NCBI RefSeq assembly: GCF_027912675.1
Contig: NZ_CP115757.1
Coordinates: 124,001 to 188,000, forward strand
DNA: 64,000 nucleotides
Source of the DNA: Paracoccus sp. SCSIO 75233
Lineage (GTDB): Bacteria > Pseudomonadota > Alphaproteobacteria > Rhodobacterales > Rhodobacteraceae
Reading direction: 5' to 3'
In this document: positions 57,682 to 64,000 of the stretch, piece by piece
Layout: every line of letters starts with the position of its first letter
Numbering within the stretch: the first letter of the stretch is position 1
Notes under the pieces: generated by a model
What the model was told of the DNA's origin: nothing
Seen by the model: only the letters and a program-made list of their open reading frames with translations
Database searches by the model: none
Made by a program: the position numbers and the translations under genes

Positions 57682-58328
57682 CAGACGCGGACGAACTGGT
57701 CTTTACTGCCGTCGAACTGGAATAGCGAGCCGTCGGCGATGTCGTGGATCAGGCCGTGCAGGGTCATGCGTCCGGCCTCGACCGCCTCGCTGATGAAGGG
57801 AAAGCCCATGAGGTTTTCCAGCGAGACCATGACCGCCTCGCGTTCAAGCGCCGGGATCTGCTCGCTCTCCGGCAGGCCGGAAACGCGGTCATAGCTGGGG
57901 CGGAGGATGTCCATCCAGCGGCCCACGAAGCTCGATTCGTCCTCAAGCTCGGGTGCTTTGCCCGAACACATGGCGTGACACCCGGCGACGCCGCCGCAAT
58001 TGGTGTGACCCATGACGATCAGATGCGCCACCTTCAGCGCGGTCACGGCGTATTCAACCGCCGCCGAGGTGCCGTGCTGGTGGCCGTCCGGCGTATAGGG
58101 CGGCACGAGATTGGCGATATTGCGGTGAATGAAGAACTCGCCCGTATCCGCGCCGAAGATGGAGGTCACATGCACGCGCGAATCGCAGCAGGAAATGACC
58201 ATCGCACGGGGGTGCTGGCCGTCCTCGGCCAATCTTCCGTACCAGGCGCGGTTTTCCGCGAAGGTGGTGGCGTGCCAGCCATGAAAGCGGCTGACCAGAT
58301 ATTGCGGCAGTGGCTTGGCGTTATGCAT
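57681..58328 (-). CDS. Beta-carbonic anhydrase
   Basis: Predicted 215 residues. Zinc ligands in CCDSR (Cys, with Asp and Arg of the dyad) and HTNCGG (His and Cys) are intact, as are HRNIANLVPPY and SAAVEYAVTALKV. It interconverts CO2 and bicarbonate in the cytosol. It leads the operon that continues with an MFS transporter and two glycosyltransferases. The ATG at 58328 follows AAAGGAAG; the upstream part of the open frame is not family-like. Confidence 0.93.
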   Translation of the reverse strand: MHNAKPLPQYLVSRFHGWHATTFAENRAWYGRLAEDGQHPRAMVISCCDSRVHVTSIFGADTGEFFIHRNIANLVPPYTPDGHQHGTSAAVEYAVTALKVAHLIVMGHTNCGGVAGCHAMCSGKAPELEDESSFVGRWMDILRPSYDRVSGLPESEQIPALEREAVMVSLENLMGFPFISEAVEAGRMTLHGLIHDIADGSLFQFDGSKDQFVRV

Positions 58329-58465
58329 TTTGCTTCCTTTGGTTCTGCACCAGCAATAGGCTGTGATTGTCTCCAATTCGAGCGATTTTTCCCGTGCCCG
58401 GAAAGGAAATCGCAACCCCGCTTGTCCAGTCTGCCCTCATGTGTGGGCCCATGAGGTGAGTTGAT

Positions 58466-58837
58466 ATGGGGAATATTGCTGCAATAGCAGTGGCTGAGCC
58501 GGTGAGCGTCGATGCACGCCACCTTCAGAAAATCGTGCGTGAGTTGGGCGAGGAGGCGGCGGAGCGGATCATCACCCGCACGCTGCATCAGGTGCTGATG
58601 TCGGTTCAGATGCTGTGCCGTTTCGCCAAAACCGATGCGGTCGAGGAAACCGTGTCGCAGGCGGAGCGACTGTCGCGGCTGTCGCGGCAGGTCGGGCTGG
58701 TCTCGCTGGCGGCGGTCGCGGGGGAGACGGCGATCTGCGCCCGAAGCGGCGACCGGGTGGCGATCGCCGCCCTGGCCGGGCGGGTGGAGCGGGTGGCGAA
58801 CAGGTCGCTGAACGAGATCTGGGACGGAGTCTGCTGA
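58466..58837 (+). CDS. HPt-like protein lacking the phospho-histidine
   Basis: Predicted 123 residues, mostly helical. The segment QAERLSRLSRQVGLVSLAAVAGE, then DRVAIAALAGRVERVANRS resembles a four-helix HPt domain (pattern AHxLKGSSxxxGxxxLA). At the phosphoacceptor position the His is replaced by Glu (AER). If so, it would bind receivers but not relay phosphate. The resemblance is by eye only. GAGGTGA precedes the ATG. It is 59 bases upstream of the aminopeptidase. Confidence 0.6.
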   Translation: MGNIAAIAVAEPVSVDARHLQKIVRELGEEAAERIITRTLHQVLMSVQMLCRFAKTDAVEETVSQAERLSRLSRQVGLVSLAAVAGETAICARSGDRVAIAALAGRVERVANRSLNEIWDGVC

Positions 58838-58896
58838 TCGCTTGCCGCGCGCTGCCGCTGGTGCCATGCTGCGCCGCGAACAGTGCCGAGGCCGAG

Positions 58897-60276
58897 ATGA
58901 CCCCTGAATTTGCCAATGAAACCGATGATGCCCGCCCGATCTGGCTGGTGCGCGATACGCTGCCGGAAGGGCTGGACGCCAATGCGCGAAGCTGGGCGGA
59001 GGCGACAGGGTTTTCCGGCAAGGCGGGGCAGATTTGCCTGATACCGGGTGCGGACGGGTCTTTGTCGGGCGCTCTGGTCGGGCTGGGCGCGCCATCCGCG
59101 CGTCCGGCGCGGCAGCGTTTTGTGCTGGCCAAGGCTGCGGCGGCTTTGCCAGCGGGCGCATGGCGCGTGGCGGACTGGCCGGACGGGGTGGATGCCTCGG
59201 AAACCGCGCTTGGCTGGCTGCTGGCGCAATACGGTTTTGGCCGCTATCGCAAGGCAGAGGGGGCGAAAGCGCGGCTGGTTGCACCTGACGGGGTCGATGC
59301 GGCGCGGCTGATCGCGATGGCGGACGGCGAGTTCCTGACCCGCGATCTGATCAACACGCCAGCAGCGGATATGGGACCGGACGCGCTCGAAGTCGTAGCG
59401 CGGGAGGTGGCAGCGCGGCACGGGTTTGCAGTCTCCGTCATCGCGGGGGAGGATCTTCTGACGCAGAATTTCCCGATGATCCATGCGGTCGGGCGTGCCG
59501 GGGCGCAGCCGCCACGGCTGATCGAGATGACGCGGGGTGAAACCGGCCCAACCCTGACACTTGTCGGCAAGGGGGTGTGCTTCGACACGGGCGGGCTGGA
59601 CATCAAACCCGCTGCCAGCATGAAGCTGATGAAGAAGGATATGGGCGGGGCCGCGACGGTGCTGGGGCTGGCGCAGATGCTGGTGGCGACGGGTGCAGCG
59701 GATGGTATCCGGCTGCGGGTGTTGATCCCGGCGGTCGAGAACGCAATTGCCGGGAACGCTTTCCGCCCCGGTGATATTCTGACCAGCCGGAAAGGGCTGA
59801 CGGTTGAAATCAACAATACCGATGCCGAGGGACGCTTGGTGCTGGCCGACGCCATGACCTATGCCTCCGAGGATAAGCCCGACTGGCTGGTCAGCATGGC
59901 GACGCTGACCGGTGCGGCGCGGGTGGCGCTCGGCCCCGATATTCCGCCGTTCTACTGCGACGATGACAAGGCGGCGGAGGCGATTTATCGGGCCGGGGAA
60001 ACCTTCTGGGACCCGGTCTGGCGGATGCCGTTCTGGGAACCCTATGAGGAGATGATCGAGCCCGGTATCGCCGACCTCGACAATGCGCCGTCGGGCGGCA
60101 TGGCGGGTTCCATTACGGCTGCGCTGTTCCTGCGCCGTTTTGCCGAAGGGGCGGGGCGATACGCGCATTTCGATATCTACGGCTGGCAGCCGGCTGCTGC
60201 GCCGGGGCGCACGAAAGGTGGGGTGCAGCAGGGCGCGCGGGCGCTGCTCGGCGCGCTTCCGGGGTTGCTGGCATGA
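58897..60276 (+). CDS. Leucyl aminopeptidase (M17 family)
   Basis: Predicted 459 residues. The M17 metal and catalytic signatures are VGKGVCFDTGGLDIKPA, MKKDMGGAA and NTDAEGRLVLADAM, with the dimetal ligands Lys, Asp, Asp, Glu present. It removes N-terminal residues from peptides in the cytosol. The start at 58897 was chosen from the family-like N-terminus, as the upstream open frame is unrelated; the ribosome site is weak. Its stop overlaps the next gene by 4 bases. Confidence 0.92.
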   Translation: MTPEFANETDDARPIWLVRDTLPEGLDANARSWAEATGFSGKAGQICLIPGADGSLSGALVGLGAPSARPARQRFVLAKAAAALPAGAWRVADWPDGVDASETALGWLLAQYGFGRYRKAEGAKARLVAPDGVDAARLIAMADGEFLTRDLINTPAADMGPDALEVVAREVAARHGFAVSVIAGEDLLTQNFPMIHAVGRAGAQPPRLIEMTRGETGPTLTLVGKGVCFDTGGLDIKPAASMKLMKKDMGGAATVLGLAQMLVATGAADGIRLRVLIPAVENAIAGNAFRPGDILTSRKGLTVEINNTDAEGRLVLADAMTYASEDKPDWLVSMATLTGAARVALGPDIPPFYCDDDKAAEAIYRAGETFWDPVWRMPFWEPYEEMIEPGIADLDNAPSGGMAGSITAALFLRRFAEGAGRYAHFDIYGWQPAAAPGRTKGGVQQGARALLGALPGLLA

Positions 60277-61106
60277 GCGACCGGCGGATGACCCCGGCGA
60301 CGGATCGGGTGGCGCTGAGCGCGCTGCGGGGACAGGTCGATCGGGCCGTCTATGTGGAAGGGGAGGCCGCGCGGATTGCAGTGCCGCTGGCCGAATTGCT
60401 GGCGCAGCCGGATGGGGCGCGCGACCGGCAGTTGAATTTTGGCGCGGATGTCTCGGTGATCGAGCGGCGCGAGGCCTGGGCTTTCGTGCAGGCGGTGCGG
60501 GACGGGTATTGCGGATGGGTGTCAGAGGCCGATCTGACGGTGGAGATGCCCGCGATCACCCACAGGGTCAGTGTACCAGCGACGCATATTTACCCTGAAC
60601 CCAATATGAAGCTGCGGGAGATCGGCTGGCTGTCGCTCAATGCGCGGCTGTCGGTCGTGGAGATACGGGACGGGTTTGCGCGGCTCTCGACCGGGGGCTG
60701 GGTGCCGATGCAGGCGATTTCGGACGGGTTTGCCGATGATCCGGTGTCGGTGGCGGAAACGCTGCTGGGCACGCCCTATCTGTGGGGCGGAAACTCGCGT
60801 GGCGGGATAGATTGCTCCGGGCTGATGCAGGCGGCGCTGCATGGCTGCGGGATCGCCTGTCCGGGCGACGCGGATTTGCAGGAGGCGGCGTTTCAGCCGG
60901 TGGAGGAGGCGCTGCGCGGCGATCTGCTGTTCTGGCCGGGCCATGTCGCGATGGCCTGCGGTGACGGGCGGATGGTTCATGCGACGGCGTGGCGGATGCG
61001 GGTGATCCATGAGGATATCGCTTCGGCAATCGCCCGGATCGACGCGGCCGGGGATGGTCCGTTTCGCGGGGCGAGGCGGGCTGGTGGAGTTGCTATAGCC
61101 TTCTGA
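60273..61106 (+). CDS. NlpC/P60 family hydrolase with SH3-like domains
   Basis: Predicted 277 residues. N-terminal SH3-like repeats (about 20-140, ERREAWAFVQ, GYCGWVSEADLT) are followed by an NlpC/P60 domain with catalytic Cys in GIDCSGLMQAAL and His in WPGHVAMACGDGRM, and a third site in MVHATAWRM. These enzymes cut peptidoglycan peptides (typically gamma-D-Glu-mDAP). No signal peptide is seen, so a role on recycled, intracellular muropeptides is plausible, which would fit the coupled aminopeptidase. Confidence 0.88.
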   Translation: MSDRRMTPATDRVALSALRGQVDRAVYVEGEAARIAVPLAELLAQPDGARDRQLNFGADVSVIERREAWAFVQAVRDGYCGWVSEADLTVEMPAITHRVSVPATHIYPEPNMKLREIGWLSLNARLSVVEIRDGFARLSTGGWVPMQAISDGFADDPVSVAETLLGTPYLWGGNSRGGIDCSGLMQAALHGCGIACPGDADLQEAAFQPVEEALRGDLLFWPGHVAMACGDGRMVHATAWRMRVIHEDIASAIARIDAAGDGPFRGARRAGGVAIAF

Positions 61107-61141
61107 GGGTTTCTGTCCCGCGTGGCGCGGCCATTTGAGAA

Positions 61142-61645
61142 TCAGACGAACGCCGGGTGAAAGGCGACCTCGCCTTGAGGGATATCGCCGTCAAAGGACA
61201 GCGCCATGAAATATTCCGGCGGCATGTTTGGCAGGATCAGTTCCGGTTCAGGCCGGAAGCCAAACCGCTGATAATACACCGGATCGCCGAGCAGAACGCA
61301 TCCCTTGCGACCGGCGCTGCGCATCCGGGCCAGCCCCTCGCGGATCAGGGCCGAGCCGATGCCCTCGCGCTGCCGCCCCGGTGTGGCGGAGACGGGGCCG
61401 AGGCCGATCCAGCCGTGATCCTCGCCGTCTATCGTGATGGGTGAAAAGGCGACATGACCGATGATCGCGTCCTTTTCAACGGCGACGAGGGACAGCAGCA
61501 GCGCACCGGCGTCCCGCAGCCCTTCGATAATCTGCGCCTCCGTGCCGCTGCTGTGTTCCATCGGCGCGAAGGCTTCGGTGGTCAGCGTGGAAATGGCGGC
61601 TTCATCGCAGGGTTGTTCGGGGCGGATTTGCATGGCGGCACTCAC
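61142..61645 (-). CDS. GNAT acetyltransferase (YhbS-like)
   Basis: Predicted 167 residues. The acetyl-CoA motif A is GLGPVSATPGRQREGIGSALI, read as VSATPGRQREGIGSALI, and the C-terminal GDPVYYQRFGFRPEPEL block fits the YhbS/COG3153 group. Its substrate is unknown. The start overlaps the truB stop by 4 bases. It ends a minus-strand run rbfA, NAGPA-like, truB, GNAT. Confidence 0.85.
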   Translation of the reverse strand: MSAAMQIRPEQPCDEAAISTLTTEAFAPMEHSSGTEAQIIEGLRDAGALLLSLVAVEKDAIIGHVAFSPITIDGEDHGWIGLGPVSATPGRQREGIGSALIREGLARMRSAGRKGCVLLGDPVYYQRFGFRPEPELILPNMPPEYFMALSFDGDIPQGEVAFHPAFV

Positions 61646-62535
61646 AGGTTGAACACGCGGTCGGGCTGCACCTCGCCGCCGAGATAGCGGCCGATGCAGA
61701 TGGCGCGGGCCTCGTGGCTGACCCAGACGATCTCGCCGAACTCTGCCTGTCCCAGCACCTGACCGGGATTGCCGTTGCGGATGCGCAGCGCGCCCTGTTC
61801 GGTGGCGCGCATCTCCGCCAGGTCGGTCAGGGCGGATTGGATCGGCAGCAGGCGGGTTTCGATCTCTGCCTGATTGGCGCGGTCGATCAGGTCGAATGGC
61901 ACGGCGTCGGCGACTTCGAACGGGCCGGACCAGACCCGGCGCAAGCTTGCGACATGGCCGAGGCAGCCCAGCTCACGCCCCAGATCGCGGGCGATGGCGC
62001 GGACATAGCCGCCCTTGCCGCAAACCATGTGCAGGTCGGCGTCGTCGCTGCGGGCCTCGATCAGCGACAATTCGTCGACATAAAGCGGGCGGGGCTGAAG
62101 CTGCACCGCCTCGCCGTCGCGGGCGAGATCATAGGCGCGCGCGCCGTCGACCTTCACGGCAGAGAAGGCGGGCGGCACCTGCATGATGTCGCCGGTGAAG
62201 CCGGGCAAGGCGTCGCGGATGGCCTGCGGATCGGGACGGCTGTCGGCGCGGCGGAGCACTTCGCCGGTGGCGTCGTCGGTTGTGGTCTCCGCCCCCCAGT
62301 TGACGGTGAAATCATAGGCCTTGAGTGCCTCGGTCAGCAGCGGCACGGTCTTGGTCGCCTCGCCCAAGGCAACCGCCAGAACCCCGGTCGCGTCAGGGTC
62401 GAGCGTCCCGGCATGGCCCGCCTTTTTCGCATCGAGCGCCCAGCGGACCCGGCCCACCACGTCGGTCGATCCGATGCCCGCCGGCTTGTCCACGATCAGC
62501 CAGCCCGAAATATCGCGGCCCTTTTTGCGTGCCAT
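61642..62535 (-). CDS. truB: tRNA pseudouridine(55) synthase TruB
   Basis: Predicted 297 residues. TruB makes pseudouridine 55 in the T-loop of tRNA. The N-terminal GWLIVDKPAGIGSTDVVGRVR and the catalytic Asp in HAGTLDPDATGVL are conserved, with AFSAVKVDGARAYDLAR. It lies 40 bases downstream of the NAGPA-like gene and is coupled to the GNAT by 4 bases. Confidence 0.96.
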   Translation of the reverse strand: MARKKGRDISGWLIVDKPAGIGSTDVVGRVRWALDAKKAGHAGTLDPDATGVLAVALGEATKTVPLLTEALKAYDFTVNWGAETTTDDATGEVLRRADSRPDPQAIRDALPGFTGDIMQVPPAFSAVKVDGARAYDLARDGEAVQLQPRPLYVDELSLIEARSDDADLHMVCGKGGYVRAIARDLGRELGCLGHVASLRRVWSGPFEVADAVPFDLIDRANQAEIETRLLPIQSALTDLAEMRATEQGALRIRNGNPGQVLGQAEFGEIVWVSHEARAICIGRYLGGEVQPDRVFNL

Positions 62536-62575
62536 TTGGCCCTCCTGTCAGAAGGCTGCGCGGATAGCGCCGGGC

Positions 62576-63337
62576 TTAGCCGCCGTCAACCAGCCCGATG
62601 ATCGGCCCCATTGACCAGCCGAAATCCGAACGGTTCAGCGACGGCGCGTGCAGCCGGGAAATTGATCCATCGAAATACAGCGCATTGCGCGCCCCCAGCC
62701 CGTCACGGAACAGCCGCCCGAAGGTATGGAAATTCACCGGCCGGTCGGAGATTGCAAACCATGCGGTCTGCCCGTCCGCCGAAACCCCCACCCCATTGCG
62801 GACATAGACGCTGTCGGAGTTGACGAGGAAACGCGGGTGCAATTCGCCGTCGATAACCAGCATCGGGCCGGATTGCGTGGCGATCCGGCATTCCGGGTTT
62901 GTTGCCGCGAAAGCCCGGCTCTCGATCACCTGAAACGGCTGCGCGCCGCCTGTGCAGAACACCCCGTTCGGCAGCAGGCCGAAATTGCCGCCGCCGCCGC
63001 CGGTCACGAGTTGCCCGCGCGTATCCTCGCCGGATTTATACAGCCCGACAGGTTCGTAATCTGAATGGAACATCCCGGCATTCATCGCGAACACCAGATC
63101 CTGCCCGTCGGGCAATGCCGCGCGAAGATTGCTGAAATTGCGAAGCTTGTTGCCGTCCGCGTCCTCCAGCCACAGCCCCAGCCGGGGTTCGTCGGCTGCG
63201 GTCAAGGTGCAGATCGCATAACCCTGGCCGTCATGCTCCATCCGGCTGCATTCCGCAGCATCGCCGGGCAGGGCGAGCGCCAGCACTGCGCCTGCCGCGA
63301 CGCCCAACCGGCAGAGCAGCCTAGTCCAGATCGTCAT
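62576..63337 (-). CDS. Exported phosphodiester glycosidase (NAGPA/YigE-like family)
   Basis: Predicted 253 residues with a signal peptide ([21 protein letters not shown]). The NAGPA-domain marks are [43 protein letters not shown] and [15 protein letters not shown]. The human member removes GlcNAc from phosphodiester-linked mannose; bacterial substrates are largely unknown, probably cell-envelope glycans or teichoic-like phosphodiesters. Its start lies inside the rbfA gene (17-base overlap), so it is coupled to ribosome-maturation genes. Confidence 0.87.
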   Translation of the reverse strand: MTIWTRLLCRLGVAAGAVLALALPGDAAECSRMEHDGQGYAICTLTAADEPRLGLWLEDADGNKLRNFSNLRAALPDGQDLVFAMNAGMFHSDYEPVGLYKSGEDTRGQLVTGGGGGNFGLLPNGVFCTGGAQPFQVIESRAFAATNPECRIATQSGPMLVIDGELHPRFLVNSDSVYVRNGVGVSADGQTAWFAISDRPVNFHTFGRLFRDGLGARNALYFDGSISRLHAPSLNRSDFGWSMGPIIGLVDGG

Positions 63338-63734
63338 CTTCGGCCTCGATATCCCGGCGGACCCGCTCATCAGCGAACATGCGGCGGGTGTCGTCCATGC
63401 GGTCGAAGGTTTCATCCAGACGGAAGCGCAGCTCCGGCGCGTATTTCAGGTTCAGCCCTTTTGCGACGAGGTGGCGCAGCTCGCGCGCATTGCGGCGCAG
63501 CGCATCCAGAGCCTCATCGGCCTCGTTCCCGCCAAGCGGCATGACGAAGGCAGTCGCGACCTTCAGATCGGGGGAGGCGCGGACCTCCGCCACGGTGATG
63601 GAGTGGCGGTTGAGATCGGGGTCATGCACCTCTGCCCTGAGCAGCAGCTCGGAAAGGCGGTGACGGATCAGCTCGCCCACGCGAAGCTGACGTTGCGAGG
63701 GGCCGGGGCCGGTGTGAAAGCGGTTCTGTGCCAT
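63321..63734 (-). CDS. rbfA: 30S ribosome-binding factor RbfA
   Basis: Predicted 137 residues. RbfA assists late 30S assembly and 16S 5'-end maturation. [36 protein letters not shown] (as [19 protein letters not shown]) and [14 protein letters not shown] match the KH-like family. The start at 63734 gives the family-like MAQNRF; the frame upstream is not conserved. It is followed in operon by a glycosidase, truB and a GNAT, and is divergent from dapB. Confidence 0.93.
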   Translation of the reverse strand: MAQNRFHTGPGPSQRQLRVGELIRHRLSELLLRAEVHDPDLNRHSITVAEVRASPDLKVATAFVMPLGGNEADEALDALRRNARELRHLVAKGLNLKYAPELRFRLDETFDRMDDTRRMFADERVRRDIEAEDDDLD

Positions 63735-63808
63735 GCCCGAAGATGTAGGGGGTTGGGCCGCGCCCCGCAATGGACTAAGCGACATGGAAGCATTGAATGG
63801 AGGCGCAG

Positions 63809-64000
63809 ATGGAAAAGCCGGGGATCGTCATAACGGGCGTATCGGGCCGCATGGGTCAGATGCTGGTCCGCGTGGTCAGCGAGTCGGATGCGGTCCGGCT
63901 GGTCGGCGCTGTGGAGCGTAAGGGCAGCGACTGGATCGGCCGCGACCTGGGGGAGGCTATGGGCGGTCAGCCAAGCGGCATTCTGGTGACCGACGACGCG
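63809..64000 (+). CDS. dapB: 4-hydroxy-tetrahydrodipicolinate reductase, 5' part
   Basis: The first 64 codons are visible; the gene runs off the window edge, so it has no stop here. The product of DapA is reduced by this enzyme in the lysine/meso-diaminopimelate pathway. The NAD(P)-binding [14 protein letters not shown] and the following [18 protein letters not shown] match DapB. GGAGG precedes the ATG. It is divergent from rbfA across 74 bases. Confidence 0.93.
   Translation, partial: MEKPGIVITGVSGRMGQMLVRVVSESDAVRLVGAVERKGSDWIGRDLGEAMGGQPSGILVTDDA

Overview
This is a high-GC chromosomal window that looks like an alphaproteobacterium of the family Rhodobacteraceae. A Paracoccus-like genus is my best guess, from protein style and gene order, but it was not tested. 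Reasons: neighbourhoods such as rbfA/truB beside dapB, secA beside a parvulin and argJ-mutT, and ftsEX-plsC; a candidate serC RNA upstream of serC; and recurring ATATCC-type intergenic hairpins. Genes are dense, often overlap by 1 to 8 bases, and there is no prophage, insertion sequence, integron or CRISPR array. Only housekeeping RNA is present (one tRNA-Leu) plus the candidate serC leader. No gene-free stretch exceeds 300 bases; the longest is 4421-4705 (285 bases), which holds a terminator and a good promoter.

Layout. 1-5065: the end of pnp, a family 25 glycosyltransferase, a divergent 1-Cys peroxiredoxin and aldehyde dehydrogenase, and a tiny four-cysteine protein behind a promoter with an FNR-like box. 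5066-16342: an OmpR-type response regulator and hybrid kinase, divergent from an operon made of a FadD-like CoA ligase, a complete LivGHMKF-type ABC importer and a PaaK-like protein. This reads as one module for sensing, importing and CoA-activating a carboxylic acid. 16352-26393: mutT, argJ, a parvulin, secA, the nfu-tsaB-rimI operon, a universal stress protein, a sugar-phosphate transferase, CreA and a metallophosphoesterase. 26454-36815: serC-serA with its RNA leader and REP elements, an ABC exporter, an MTA/SAH nucleosidase, tRNA-Leu(UAA), truA, an XpaC-like protein with a newly noticed 26-residue membrane peptide, arginase and metG.

36968-46654: a PepSY-like secreted protein, metH, a lipoprotein, the ftsE-ftsX-plsC operon, and a divergent zinc-ribbon protein with an HisC-like aminotransferase. 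46749-54623: two Na+/alanine-type symporters, each directly upstream of one phenylalanyl-tRNA synthetase subunit gene, with two small genes between. 54808-58328: a four-gene overlapping operon of beta-carbonic anhydrase, an MFS transporter, a GT4 and a GT29-like (sialyltransferase-like) glycosyltransferase. 58466-64000: an HPt-like protein without its histidine, a leucyl aminopeptidase and an NlpC/P60 hydrolase, then rbfA, a NAGPA-type glycosidase, truB and a GNAT, and the start of dapB.

Most of the window is core metabolism (Ser, Met, Arg, Phe-tRNA, translation, RNA modification, Sec export). The most promising less-described items are the regulated CoA-ligase/ABC module with its unusual PaaK-like protein, the FNR-box/four-cysteine gene, the 26-residue peptide, the operator-rich region before the second symporter, and the composite two-hairpin repeat that supplies the end of rimI.
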